Shown here in pieces: positions 1 to 11,619 of a DNA stretch of 64,000 nt; position 1 is the first letter of the stretch; each line of letters opens with the position of its first letter. The stretch covers positions 1-64,000 of the forward strand of contig FTLJ01000545.1 of the NCBI GenBank assembly GCA_900155495.1, written 5' to 3'. Under the pieces are notes generated by a model. The model ran no database searches. It was not told the DNA's origin and worked only from the letters and a program-made list of their open reading frames with translations. The stretch comes from Porogramme epimiltina (Eukaryota; Basidiomycota; Agaricomycetes; Polyporales; Polyporaceae). Made by a program: the position numbers and the translations under genes.

Positions 1-1133
1 CAGAACACTCTGATCTTCGGGAGGGAGCAGAGGGGTAGGAATGCTTCCTCAGTGAGGATCGCGGTTGAAGGGATGTTGTCGCCGACGTCGTAATCGCCGA
101 ATTCCCTGTACATTGGCTCCTGTACAGAGAGAGAAGCGAAGACGTCTTTGGACGGGTGATTGACGAGTGTTCTGAAGAGAACAGCGATATTTTCAGCGGT
201 GGCACTCGGAGCACAGACATCGAGGAACGCGAGAGTAGGAGAGCGGATAGCGTGCAAAAGCGCGATGTGCATGTCGAAACCAGCGCCGCCGTCGCTTCTT
301 GGATATGCGGTGATCAGCGAGGGGAAGAGCGCCTGTCTTGACAAGTGTTCCACATAGCGGGAGTCGTTCCCAAAGGTCTGCCGCATATCCAATTTGACAC
401 TAAAGTCGACGAGCTTAGAACTTTCTCCGAGAGCAAGGAGTGCGGGGAACGTCACGGGATATACGCCGGTGTCCACGGTAGTCAGATTAGGGAGGTAGTA
501 GGAGGGAGGGCGCCGTAGCGCGGAATTTGTGAGCCAATCTGGTTCTTGCGTGTTGAATGCGCAAAAGGACTCCCATTCTGTGTCCGGAAGAATTGAGGAT
601 ACTGGTAAACTATGGTATTCCGTTAGTCGGGGGAGTGTAGGCAAACCCTCTTCGGTGCTGCAGGCCCGCCATAGCAAATAGATGTAGAAGGTCTTGCCAG
701 AGTACATCTCGAGCTTGCAGAATTTATTCCAGAGGTTGCTGACCTCTTCTATGAGGGAGGCATAGAACCTTGTTCGTACCACATCCTCTGCTTCCAGCGG
801 TCGGAGTAGATTCTACGCAAGAGTGCCATGATATAGTCAGAACGAGAAATGTAGATACGATAAGTGACTCACCACCCGGAAAATTAAGGCTCCGCCTCTC
901 GCACTTTCATCTACCATGTCCCATGCGCCGTCGGGGAGGGAAAAGAACAGAAGGTGAATGTTGGGGATCCTCCTCCAGATGGCTCTGAGCATTGGCTCCG
1001 TAAAGCTCCCGCACGTCCTTGCTAGAATAGGAAGCGGCCACCGGATATCGCGTTCGTCAAACCATCTTGCGAGAATGTCTCCCACAGTGGAAAGGTCTGT
1101 CTTGGGAGGAAAGTTGAAGGGCTTGAATGCCAT
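1..1133 (-). CDS. F-box-like protein, 3' end cut by the window edge
   Basis: Two exons are visible, 1133..873 and 812..<1, separated by a 60-nt GTGAGT...TAG intron at phase 0. The start is the ATG at 1133, opening MAFKPFNFPP. The first 87 residues end in a segment around LRAIWRRIPNIHLLFFSLPD, which resembles the short F-box (Skp1-binding helix pair followed by leucines and LPD) found at the head of many basidiomycete F-box proteins. The remaining 270 or more residues are leucine-rich and hydrophobic without a clear motif, as expected of the variable substrate-binding half. The likely role is substrate adaptor of an SCF ubiquitin ligase, inferred from family only. The frame stays open to base 1, so the protein is longer than 357 residues. 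These genes form large, fast-evolving families in mushrooms, so no orthologue is claimed. Confidence 0.6.
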
Positions 1134-1983
1134 ATCGAGAAGCGGTGGCGGGTCGGAGAGGTGGCGAGTTGGAGATGCGAAGGAGAGTGGAAGAGAATAG
1201 TGAATGAGCGCAGCTTGAAGATGAATTAATATAAGGAGGGTGAAGTGGTGCTGCCGGCAGCGACCGCGGACAAAGTGAACGGGGTTAAGGAGAGGAGAGG
1301 GAAAGAGCCGCAGTCTGTAGCATGCGACCACGAACTCTTTTGAATGGCAAGCTATAAGACCATGAGAGATGTGGTCTTCCTCTTCAGCTTTGTCCTCGTG
1401 TCTTAAGCCGGTGCCCCGTGCCGGTGCCAACATTGAGTCTCGCTGCCGACTAATGTCAGCAAGTATCCGGATCATCGAGAAATAATAGGCACGTACAGCA
1501 TCAAAGGAGGAGTTTGTCTGCTAAACAAAGGATAAGCACGATAGAGCGGGACCTCGACCATGCAAAGAGACGTCTGCAGCCGCCCCCGGCGTCATCGCAT
1601 GTTGACGGACTGTCACGCATAGGGCTCGGGGGATACCCCGCTGGCGTGTAAACAAGACCTAGGAGAACTGAAGATAATAGCGGTGTTGTTCTATTGGTAT
1701 GGAGGCCTGTGCTACTGAACTGACCCTGGACAATACAAACTTGAGTTGGTTTGAATAGAGTAAACTGACCAAAAGTTGGTCTTGAGGTGAGGTTAAAGGG
1801 TCAGAGCGTTGATAATACGCACAGTCACGTGACTTTCATGTGGACCTGCCCTAGAGCAGCTCCAAGCATATATGGGTCGTTCTCCTTCGGGGTACTATCA
1901 AGCTGTCCAGTCAACAGGATTCCATTTGTTCACACTCGTATGGTATGCAAGATATGTGTGGCAGTATTTGTCCTCCATGATAT
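1134..1983. other. Intergenic, upstream of the F-box gene
   Basis: No supported gene. The minus-strand frame running upstream from the F-box start to 1475 is open but has no convincing initiation context; it probably covers the 5' UTR and promoter. The stretch next to the inverted repeat (1700-1983) is AT-richer and looks non-coding. Confidence 0.4.
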
Positions 1984-2265
1984 ACCGGATTGAACGGTCT
2001 ACATATAGCGGGTCATGTAGTGTGACTGCCGTCCCAGCCTTAACCCCGGACCACAGAAAACCCAGTTGGCAATCCATCTAAACGCGTCGACCTCGCTCGA
2101 ACGCGTGAACGGAGGCTGACGCGAGCCCTCTCCTTCGCTAGTCGCCAGAGCATGTCCCGCCACCGACTCGTGCTTGGGCGTCGTACTCGCCCAAGGACGT
2201 GTCGGCGGCGGGGTACCCTCTACCAGCGCGCACGAGGCGCGGAGGGGACATGCCTCGACCTCCTA

Positions 2266-2581
2266 TCATCTTCCGCGGCTCTGGGAGAGGGCGGGGAGTG
2301 AGGAACGAGCCAGTGAGCGGGTGACGGGGGACGTACCTGCAGCCATCCTCCGAGTCGGCCTCCGCCGTGTCTCTGCAGCGACACGGCGAGTTCGGAGTGC
2401 GATCTCCCGAGGGACCATCGAGGTATCGGGAGAGCTGACGGCGGAGAGCCAGGGAAGACTTGAGGCCGGTTGTGGCGGGGGAGGGGATGGGAGAGTAATC
2501 GGGAACGAGGCGGGGGCCACCCCCAGCCCCCTCCGGAGAGGGGTCGGGTGGCCGGGTCGGGTGGAAGAGATAGGCGAGCAT
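2266..2581 (-). pseudogene. Microprotein family, type B, left copy (frameshifted)
   Basis: Minus-strand exon 1 runs 2581..2337 from ATG (MLAYLFHPTRPPD), then an intron 2336..2281, then a 15-nt exon 2280..2266 encoding SRGR and TGA. Exon 1 is 245 nt, against 246 nt in the right-hand copy at 32367. One C is missing in the run after the KSS residues, where the right copy has CTCTCCCGCCG and this one CTCTCCGCCG. The first part reads in frame 1 and the conserved SELAVSLQRH end reads in another frame. The second frame has only a GTG upstream, no ATG. Donor, acceptor and stop are still intact, so the lesion may be young or a sequencing error. Confidence 0.6.
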
Positions 2582-2663
2582 ATTGGTACCACACGAATAC
2601 GACTGGTGGAGTAGTAGTGTGGTGGTGGCTTGGCTGAAGGAGAGGGCGCGGTTCAACGGGGGG

Positions 2664-2671
2664 TTATATAG
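2664..2671 (-). promoter_or_regulatory. TATA box of left type B microprotein gene
   Basis: On the minus strand CTATATAACCCCCC lies about 85 nt before the ATG at 2581. The same TATA followed by a C-run precedes every member of this family in the window. Confidence 0.5.
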
Positions 2672-3192
2672 ACTCCAGGGGAGGTTGACGCTAGGATGTC
2701 CGCCGAAGTCAGCCTCTTGGTGAAGCGAAGAGCAGGGTTTGGGATCGACACATGCGTGCCGCGATATGCTGTTCGGCACGGTCGATCTTGGCCACTCGGA
2801 GGATGACCCGCGACGCCAAAGAACACGATCGACGCACCATCACAGCGTTTGAACGGGGAGAGGCTGCCGCTTGTTGTAACCGATCTCTCGCAGCGTGAGG
2901 TGTAGAGTCAACGCACGGGCATGCATTGACTGTTGGTACGGCGCGCCGGACAAGATACAAGCGTTCGAGTCGCATCCGTCACCGTACCCCGCTAGGCCGC
3001 GCACATCCGACAGCCCACTTGAGTATCCACCCAACCGCATCGACCCACGGACAGTGTCGACGCACACCTCCCTCGTGATTCCATAGCATGTCCCGTCACC
3101 GAACCTTCTGAGGGCGTCGTACTCGCCCACAGACGTCGGCTCCGGGGAACCCCCGCGCACCAGGCGCGAAGGGAACATGCCTCGATCCCCTA

Positions 3193-3500
3193 TCATCTTG
3201 CGCCACTCTGGGAACAGTACGGCTGAGCAACGTATTTGGCGGGGAAGAGTAGGGCTGACGTACCTGCGACCGTCCACCAAGTTGGCCTCTGCCGTGTCTC
3301 TGCAGCGACACGGCGAACTCGGTTGCGCATCCCGGAGGGACCATCGAGGTGTCCGGAGCGCTGGGGGTGGCAAGAGGGCACAAGACTTGAGACCGGTTGC
3401 GGCGAGGGAGGGTTGGGTGGGGAGTTGTCGGAGCACGGGGCCTTTCCGAGGCCGAGCGTTCGTCCGGTGGACGAGTAGGATGGAAGAAGAAGCGGGACAT
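3193..3500 (-). CDS. Microprotein family, type A, left copy, 83 aa
   Basis: Exons 3500..3264 (79 codons) and 3207..3193 (SGAR, TGA) flank a 56-nt intron 3263..3208 at phase 0. The protein starts MSRFFFHPTRPPD and exon 1 ends TEFAVSLQRHGRGQLGGRSQ. It is Pro/Arg/Ser-rich, basic, without a signal peptide or membrane segment. Function is unknown; I recognise no domain. Coding status is supported by comparison with type B. The start (xxxxFHPTRPPD), the end of exon 1 (E[FL]AVSLQRH), the intron position and phase, and the last codons (S-x-x-R-stop) agree, although the middle differs by several compensating indels. It is intact, unlike the neighbouring type B copy at 2266-2581. Confidence 0.5.
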
Positions 3501-3632
3501 TTGGGCTAGCCTTGTGTTCCGCTTCAGACTGATGACCGGGGTGAAGTTCCGAGGCTGGTGTCGATGAGAGACGACTGTTGCCTTGAGAGTGGTGGTGGTT
3601 CAGTGGAGAGAGAGGAGGGGTCCAGGAGGGGG

Positions 3633-3640
3633 TTTATATG
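3633..3640 (-). promoter_or_regulatory. TATA box of left type A microprotein gene
   Basis: Minus-strand CACATATAAACCCC lies about 135 nt before the ATG at 3500. A conserved leader (CCACTGAACCACCACCACT) follows it in all three type A copies. Confidence 0.55.
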
Positions 3641-3705
3641 TGCTTCGAAGGCGGGGCTGACTGCCGTCCCGCCGGCCGGAATGTCTGCCGTGGTAAGCCT
3701 CTACG

Positions 3706-4597
3706 GGGAGGCGAATAACGTCTGCGTGATGTTGTGAAGGTAAGTTCAAGTTGAATAGTTCGAAGTGGTCTCGCCGGCCCATCGATTTTGCGCATAATGG
3801 TCTCTGACATACACTCAGAGAGGGGTCATAAAGCCACCAACCAAATTTGATGCCTGCTGTGGACGTGGGGGATCAGTAGCACGCAGTGAGATCAGACGAC
3901 AAGTCATACCTACATAGCCGAATATGTCATCGAAGGGCCCCCCTTCTTCATCGCATACACTATCTACTAGCTGTAGGATTGACCTAATGGCACTCAGCGG
4001 ATCTGGACAGTGGAGCGTCGGAGTGAGTACAAGTATGTCTCAAACGCGAGCCAGTACCGATGACATACCCGATTATGCTTGCCACGACGTCCTGCTGTTA
4101 ACTCAGACGGGTAGCTCGCGGGGAACGAAACACCCCACGGATGGCCCCGAGGCGACAACGAAAGCGACGCATACGCACCTAGGGATTGAGTCAAAACAGT
4201 ACGCTGTGCCGGGCGCACGCCACGAGAGAAGACGGGTTGGTCTGGTCTGGTATCCCATTTCTCACCAGAAAGCAATAACAAAATAACGTGTGCGGAGAAG
4301 AACAAGCAATAGCAGCGGCGGCGGCAGCAACGACAGGACAATTGCAATAGTAATAGGGGGGGGTTGTTCTAGCGATAGTACCGAGTTAAAACGAGCGGTG
4401 TCCGACAGCGTCCCTGTCCGTTGTGGTGGTATGTACGAGTGCGTGGTGCGGTGCAGTGCAGTGAGGTGCGTGTGCGTATGTGTACGAGAGAGCGAGCGTC
4501 CCGGGGCGGCATGAGAGGTGTGCGTATCGTATGCGGAGAGCGTGAACGACGAGCGTGAGCAGCAAGCAGGCAGGCGGCGGTGACGAGATCATATGGT
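3706..4597. other. Intergenic, between inverted repeat and protease gene
   Basis: A plus-strand open frame at 3924-4286 has no family resemblance and no splice partners. Around 4300-4500 there are short low-complexity runs: a G-run at 4355-4363 and TG/CG-rich sequence at 4440-4495. This probably includes the 3' UTR of the protease gene. Confidence 0.35.
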
Positions 4598-6919
4598 CTA
4601 TAGCGCGCACAGCGAGGACAGCGCGGAGAGCGCCACAAGCGCGAGCGCGGCCCAGAGCCCGGCGGGAGGACGGCCGAGTGCCGGCGCCGCGGCCGAGCTC
4701 GTCTGTGTCGCGGACGCGGTCGACGACGCGCCGACGGTGGCCGTCGCGGGCGAGGCCGCCGCGCTAGACGAGGCGAAGGTGCCCTTCTCGGCAGAGGACG
4801 AGGTCGGGGTGGCCGCCGCGGCGGACGAGGACGAGGCGCCGGTGCTCTCGACGAGGAGGCTGCTGGACGTGGGCGCGGCATCCGCTTTTGCTACATTATG
4901 AGACGCGCGTTAGCTTACGAGATCGAAGGAGGAGAGGGGACGCGAGGACGCACAGTCAAAGTTCCCGCCGTCCTGCTGCGCCTCCTTGACCGCGTCCGCA
5001 AGGAGCTGGTTGTCGTTCTCGGGCACGAGCGAGACGAAGCCGATCTTGGGCGGGTCGACCGAGGGGTGCGTGAGGTTGCCGTAGTAGAAGATGACCATGT
5101 TGCTCTTGAGGAACGGGTCGCCGAGGTTCCAGCTGAAGAGCGCGCCGTTGCTCGGCGCATCCGTGCCGACGACGTTGTTCGCGATGCACGTCGTGGCGTC
5201 GCCCGCCGTGTTCTGCGAGACGAAGTCGCGCGCGTCGACGGGGAACTTCTTGCCCCCGATCTGGAAGACGAGGTCGTGCGCGGAGCCGCAGGGCAGCGTC
5301 GGCGCGGCGTTGGCGTTCGCGGCGAAGGCGGGGGAGACTTGCGTCATGATGTTGTTGACGACGTCCGTCGGGCCGCGGATGAGGGAATTGCCCTGCATGT
5401 ATGACGTCAGTGTCCGGTTGCCCACACGCGTCGGTGCGTCACACACCGTGTCGATGAGCGCAGATACAATGGAGGGGTTGACACCAGCACCTGCTTGGGA
5501 GGAAGTGGGGAGCTGCTTGCCATCAAGGAAGACCGCATCGAGCTCGACCTCCCAACGCCTATACAACCCAGTATCAGCAACATGTTACTACTATCCGCCC
5601 AGGGAAACTTACAAGGGGTAGACTTCGTTGGGAGCAAACGAAGGCGGGTTCATACCACCCTCCGATGGAGCATACAGTCGGACGGGTACCCAAGTGATGT
5701 TGGACTCGGTAATGTCATCGGGGAGTTGACCAATGGTAATCTCGCCCTCCCCAGACACATCAATGGTGTTGCGTTGGAGTGTGATCTAGTCTAGCATGAG
5801 TGGTGATGCTCAGTGGAGCGAACGAAAGCCTTATAGGCTCACCGAGAACAGGGGGTCATCAATCATCTCTTCATAGATGAGGCGGGGCACGAGCGGGCCG
5901 TACGTTGCCGACTGAGACACGAATGTATCTGTAGTGGACTGGACCCCGAACTGACCAGAGTGTCAGTATCGGAAACCGCGCCCGCGAGTAACTTCGACGT
6001 ACCTTGGCATTGATGGCGGAGGCTTGGACGAAACTGCATTGCAAGTGTGAGGAGCAGGAATTAGACACGCCGGCACTGGCATATACGCACCTCTGCGACG
6101 GGAAGCCAAGGCCAAGAATACCAGCACCGCCGTTCGCAACAGCAGAGTTGTCGGTGTTGTTGATGGCCGCGAGCGTCTGGTCTGGCAAGCTCAGAGCGGC
6201 GAGCGTGACACTGTCGTATCCGACGGGTCCACTGGCATGGGTGCCGCTAGTGGAATCGCCGTACTGCAGGTTAACGGAACCACCGGAGGGCTTGAAAGTT
6301 TTGGAGGTATCATAAGGCGTGGCGGTGGACCGTTTGCACTCCTTGGTGGTGCAGTCCGTCGACATGACCCAAAGGTCACTCGAGCCGGTATCTACCCAAG
6401 CGAAGATGTCAGTCGGCCGGTTCACACGTCCGTCGCGGATCGCAAACAATATGAAGTGGTGGGAGTGGACAATAGACATGAGAAGCCGCGACCCAACGGA
6501 ATGGATACGCGCATTGTACTGTGCGGCGGAAATGACGCGAAACAATATCCCGGAACCCACGCATTATGAAGAAGAAACTCACCGAGGTTCACGGCGGTGG
6601 TAGAGTCGCCCACAGTCAACGCGACAGTGTAAAAGCTGCGTCGCGTCAATAAATGCGCACTGTGGGGGCAAAGAGCTACTCACAGATCCTGACTGTCGCC
6701 CAGACCGACGCTCCCGCCTACTATGTTTCCCTCCGGGGCCGCTCTCTCTGCGAGGGTGCGCGGGCGCTGCGTCTTCTTAAACGGGAGCACGATGCCCTTC
6801 TTCGGCGTCCTGGGGAGCGCATTGGCAGCGGGAAGCGGGACGGCGGCGGTGGGGAGAGGGAGGGCAGCAGCAGCAAGCACGAGGGCGAGGGCGGAGGAAC
6901 ACCAGCTAGACGCGTACAT
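4598..6919 (-). CDS. Pepsin-like aspartic protease (family A1) with GPI-type tail, 581 aa
   Basis: Nine exons give 1746 nt: 6919..6684, 6635..6583, 6391..6091, 6033..6003, 5950..5843, 5785..5613, 5558..5447, 5392..4954, 4890..4598. The N-terminus MYASSWCSSALALVLAAAAL is a signal peptide, followed by a proregion. The first catalytic motif is DTGSSDLWV, assembled across the second intron. The second is ALIDTGNSL, split by a 54-nt intron (5446..5393) between Thr and Gly. Family landmarks GGAGILGLGFPSQR and GEITIGQLPDD are present. After the catalytic domain comes about 75 residues of Ser/Ala/Thr, then a hydrophobic end (LWAALALVALSALSSLCAL), the layout of a GPI-anchored yapsin-like enzyme at the cell surface. 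The last intron (4953..4891, with branch CTAAC) is required: reading through it stops after DLVS and loses the tail. The second intron, 191 nt, is long for this gene. Confidence 0.88.
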
Positions 6920-8172
6920 CGCGAGTAGGAAAAATAGCGGCGACCGGCGCAGAGAAGGGGAAAGAAGGTATACCAGATAGCAGAGGGAGAACGGGACCCA
7001 GACCGAGCGGCCTTCCTTCGACCAGAGAGCGACAGGGAGAGCACGGAGGGGAGGTCGGGCGGCGCGGCCATGGCGTGTATAAGTACGACGTCCTCTCAGT
7101 GCCTGTCACTTCCCGGCAGGGCGGTACACCGTTGGCAACCGTCCCTCCGACGGCGCTCAACACCACCAGGTCGCTACAAATCAGACCCATCCCACCGGAG
7201 GCGCCCGCCCACACCCTGTCCCCATTGGCCAAAGCCACGCCAAACCCGCTCTACACGCCCCCAGCCCCCACGCACCTCGACAGGCTCGGCGGGCAGATCA
7301 TCGAACTCGAGAAGCACCACGCATATTGCCCATCTAGCGGTTTTTAGTGCACGGCAGCGTCCCAATCGTTCATAAACGTATTGTTCTGGCAATGCTACGC
7401 GATCTCCTTGCACAGCCAGCGCACACAACGCCGTGTACTGGCGTATATCTGTCGTCCAATCGCGCGTCCTGGCAAGTTCTATACATACGCCCCCGCCGAT
7501 CTGACCTGCCAGACCGTCGGCACCGGCCCAGCGCCGGCAGCTTGCAGCGGCCAAGGACGCATGGCATCAGAGGTCTTACACCAGCTCCCCCCACCCCGAG
7601 ACACGAGGTGGAGTGCGCTCCTGTGCGCTCCCGATACCGAGCCCCGAATTGCCCGGGGTCTCTTCCGAGGTCTCGGTAGCGGGCGAGCCGTAGAGTAACC
7701 GCGTTCCTGGAGGATCGTCATGAGCATTTATTACCATCGAGGTTCGGAGTTGCCTTCCGACGCTGCTCCGTTGTAAGCCGGTTCGTAGTGCCCACCAGGA
7801 CGTTCCGCACAAGATCGCCAAGTCAGCATGTTTAGACGTCCCGCCCAATTTCGCCACAGGGACTTGGTACTGCGGTCAAGAGCCCTTGGCTTACGCTCGT
7901 CGTGATAGGCTGCCCACCAATCTCCCGATCAATAACAACAAGCGTATTGCATCCTACACACTTCGACGGGGGCACCCACGTCTGCCGTCTGGCATACCAC
8001 ACGGCTGATGAACGGCGTCGAGCATCAAAACAAAGCATCATCGTACGCACAACATAGTGATAATCGTACACGCACATACCCCGCCTCCGCATCTACATCC
8101 GCTTCCGGACTTCGACGCCAACCCCTCCAAGGGATCCGGAGGCCACCGACGTCCTGAGCCCAACACGCCGCA
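6920..8172. other. Intergenic, with one coding-like stretch (7072-7347)
   Basis: This lies between the protease start and the PRP6 stop, both on the minus strand. About 100 nt next to 6919 is pyrimidine-rich leader. The plus-strand frame ending in TAG at 7347 has strong C/G third positions and ordinary composition (for example HLDRLGGQIIELEKHH), but I find no ATG or clear 3' splice site to begin it. Nothing else stands out in 7350-8172. Confidence 0.3.
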
Positions 8173-11100
8173 TCAGCGCAGGGCCTCCGCCACGAGCTCG
8201 AGGATCTCCCTCGTGCTCTTCCCCGTGTTCGCGACGTCCTTCGCGATTGGCTGCCACGTCGGCCCATAACGCGGCTCCGCGGTGACCGCCCTCTTGATCA
8301 CCTCCTCCTGGTGCTCCTATCAAGCCCGCCCAATCCGTCAGCCGCAAACAACAAACGCGACAAACGCGCCGCGAAACAGGACCGACCTTGACCCCGTGCT
8401 GCCGCTCGAACTTGAGCCACCACGCCCACACGTCGCCCCACGTGTCCGCGGGCTGCTCGCTCGCCGCCGCGGCGCGCCCGAACCAGTCCCGCGCCTTCTC
8501 GATCTTGCGCTCCGTCCAGAACAGCCGCGCGACCGCGCAGAGCACCCACGGGTCCTGGCCCGCCTTGCGCAGCGCGTCCGCGGAGCGCGCCTTGCGCGTC
8601 GGCCGCGGCTCCGACCAGATCGCCATCGACCACAGCAGGCCCGACGCGGGGCACTCTTGAAGACCTGTGGGAAGGGACGAGAATAGCACAACAGTCCGGT
8701 CAGAAATAGTTCAATGGCTGAGGAGAGGGGGGAAGATGCGTACCTCGCGCGAGCACCGTCTTCGCCTGCGCCGCGCCGCCGCTGCGCTCCTCGACGCCGA
8801 CCGCCTCCGCCCAGAGCACGTCGTTGGCGGGGTTCGCGAGGCGCGCCTTGTCGAGCAGCGCGCGCGCCTTGATGCTCTTCCCGTCCGCCTCCTCGAGCCG
8901 GCTCGCGAGCACCCAGAGGTGCACGTCCTTGGGGCACGCGCGGATGCCCGCCGAGAACGATGCGCGCGCGGCGCCGAAGTCGCGCTGCTGCTGGTGGATC
9001 TGGCCCTGGATCATGTACAGCTTCGCGAACTTGGGGTACTTCTTGATCGCGGTCGCGAGCGTCTCGAGCGCCGTCGACAGCTGTCCCTGCTGGCGTTCGA
9101 ACACCGCCGACTTCATCCAGATCTGGATGCGGACGTTCAGCATGCGGTTCTGTCCGGAGAGTGCGATGGTAAATATACCCTCTGAGTGTCTGCCACTGTT
9201 CGTGCTCGAACAAGCAGCTCTCGAGCAACGCCCAGCTCCCCGTTCTCCGCCTCCAGCTTCACAGCCGCCAGCCAAATCTGCTCGCTCTCCGAGTTGGCCA
9301 CGAACGCCCGTTCGAGCACCTCGCGGGCAGCCGGGACGTCGCCTGCCAGCCACTTCTCCTTCGCCCACATGAGCCAGAGGACTTCTGCCTGCGGACAGTG
9401 ATGCACTGCGCGCTCGAGGATCGCGTTGAGCGATTCGCTGTGGCGGACCCGGTCAGCACCATCCCTCCCCAGCAATCCACGCAATTCACGCACCTGTTCC
9501 CATGCGCCTTCTCCAAATCCGCCGCCTTCCGCCACAGGCTCTTCTTGTCGGGGAACACCCTGAGCGAGTACGCCAGGATCGCGCGCGCGGCGCCGATGTT
9601 GCCCTTGGCCTCGGCCGCCTCGGCGTCGCCGGTCCACGTGTCGAGCCGGTCCTCCTCCTCGATGTCCATCGCGACGGTCGCCTTGATGATCGCCTCGCAC
9701 GTCCTCTGCGCGCCCTCGTTCTCACAGCGCTCCGCCTCCTTGAGCCACTGCTCGCGCGTGAGCAGCACCTGGTGCCGCCGCAGCTCGCGCACGCCCGCCT
9801 CGATCGTCTTGTCGACGACGGCGAGCTCCTTGTCGCGCTGCTCCGCGGGCTTCTCCGTCGCGAATGCTTCTTGCTCGAGCAGCCGCCCCGCGGCGATCCA
9901 GATCTCGTGGCTCGTCGGGATCGCCTTGCGCGCCTTGTTCAGCACGGCCTTGGCCTTGTCGGGGCTCTCGAGGCGCGCGAGCGCGAGCCAGAGCTCTACG
10001 GACTGCGGGATGACTTCGACGGCGCGCGAGAGGAGGATGCGGGCGTCTGATGCGGACGATTCGAGATTGACGGTCTCCTTCCATAGGCGTACGGAGTTCG
10101 GAATGTGCTCAAGGGCTGATCTCACAGTCAGCTGGGAAAGACGGATCAGTCTTGTAAGGACTAACCTTTTCGCAATACACGCTTCTTAGCCTTGACGTCG
10201 TGTTCAAGGTCGGAAGCCGCCATCCAAATCTTTACACTCTGACCAACATGCTGTACGGCATTCGCAAGGACAACTTTGGCGTCATCGTTGTTCTTTGAGG
10301 ACGGGTTAAGAATGTCTGAGTAGTATGTAGGATCACACTCACGTGTAACCGCGCAGCCTCTAACCATACATCCTCGTTCTTCTGGCATTGCTCACACCCG
10401 GCCTTGATAAGTTTCCTTGCGGCAACCATCCGTCCAGCGTGCTCCTCTAGACGTGCAGCAGCGATCCATCCTGGGGCGTGCTTTGGATTCGACTTCACAA
10501 GGGAATCGAAGAGCATGCGTGCTCGCTTGATATCACCAATCTCGGCATCTGTCTTGAGAATAACGCTATCGAGGGACGTAAGGTAGCCTTTGGGATCGAT
10601 TGAGGTTTGAAGTCCAGATGTGGCTGTTCCTGACACCTTGCACCAGGTGTGAGATTCGGGTTGAGGAGGGTGTATAGGAGGACTAACCTGGTCCAGCTTC
10701 AACGAAAGGATCTTGTCTCGCGCCTGGCTCATCTCCGTGAAGTTCGTGAGGGTCCCATTATCTGCAGGGGTCTCAAATCCGCCACTCTGAGCGCGATATC
10801 GGATCAGTATTCTCGAGTTCCAACCTCAGAAAGAGTGAACACACACCGCTTGTTGATGAGCATCCAACGAGGTCTCATACTCGGTCCGGGCCCTGTCTCC
10901 GACAATGACGCTGTCGGATACAACGAATGACCTCTCGTCCCTTTTACGCTTTTTCCGCGTAAGATTGCCCACCTCAGGAATGCTTTCCCATTCTTCGTCT
11001 GTGACCACGGCGAGGCCACGTTTCAAGTCTGCGAACTGCTGCTGGATTTTGGGGCGTTCCGCGCGGTGTTTGGCAAGTTCCTCGTCCTCTCGGGCCTCCC

Positions 11101-11619
11101 TACAACCACGTGTGCATCAGACAAGGCCTCGGTGGTTAGGCATGGTGGTGTGGAAGGGGCGCGGTGGGGTTAACTCTGAGCCACGCACCTTCGGGCCCGC
11201 CGCCTCGCGTCCATGTTCTTGTCCACCTGTTCGTAGATCATGTCCGCCTCTTCATCGTCCGCCTCGTATGTTGTTCCAGCGAAGAGACCGTACTCATTGT
11301 CGGGATCCTGGAACTGCTCCGGGTCGACGTCCGGCTCTTCGCCTCGTCTCGCCTGGGCCTCCCTATGGATTCGTTTAGGACTCGGTGTTAGAGAGGGCAA
11401 CGAGCAAAGAATACGCACGCAACCGCCTCCGCAGATGGACCTTCACGCGCAGGACCGATATCGGACCGTGTTGTGAAACCAGAAGCACTGTAGGATGCTT
11501 GTGAGAGGCTAATTCGCACAATCAAGGAGCATTACTCACCCACGACCCAGACCGGCTACATACGAGGCTGGCGCTGGCATAGACAGGAAGGCCAGCTTGT
11601 TGGGTTTGTCGCTCGCCAT
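8173..11619 (-). CDS. PRP6: Pre-mRNA splicing factor PRP6 (U4/U6.U5 tri-snRNP), 925 aa
   Basis: Twelve exons total 2778 nt: 11619..11540, 11487..11419, 11362..11189, 11099..10847, 10786..10688, 10636..10343, 10292..10166, 10115..9494, 9437..9179, 9122..8744, 8664..8387, 8316..8173. Residues 1 to about 200 are the PRP6 N-terminal domain ([20 protein letters not shown], then a Lys/Arg-rich stretch). The signature [20 protein letters not shown] follows, and the rest is HAT/TPR helical repeats ([68 protein letters not shown]). The protein bridges U5 and U4/U6 snRNPs in the nucleus. Length matches fungal PRP6. The intron before [10 protein letters not shown] uses the second of two possible AGs (intron 9178..9123), which keeps the usual QRxWMKS join. 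No broken domain was noticed. Confidence 0.96.

Larger units (their letters stand above)
1984..3705 (-). repeat. Left arm of a large inverted repeat
   Basis: This segment matches, in reverse complement, 31216-32972. The outer edge is sharp: ACCGGATTGAACGGTCT starts at 1984 and its complement ends at 32972. The inner edge is fuzzy near 3705. The order is kept in both arms: promoter, microprotein gene A, spacer, promoter, microprotein gene B. Many substitutions and small indels separate the arms, so the duplication is not recent. No terminal inverted repeats, target-site duplication, transposase or reverse transcriptase were seen, so it is called a segmental repeat rather than a transposon. Confidence 0.85.

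Noticed and set aside
1984..3705. Calling the repeat arms a DNA transposon or LTR element
   Set aside because: No transposase or reverse transcriptase frame, no terminal inverted or long terminal repeats, and no target-site duplication at the edges.
4891..4918. A 28-nt intron (GTAAGC...ATGTAG) at the end of the protease gene
   Set aside because: Too short, and it leaves the GPI tail out of frame. Donor GTGCGT at 4953 gives a 63-nt intron in phase and keeps the CTAAC branch site.
5393..5446. Reading the protease exon straight through (IDTVCDAPTR...YMQGNS)
   Set aside because: It breaks the universal DTG catalytic motif; splicing at consensus sites restores IDTGNS.
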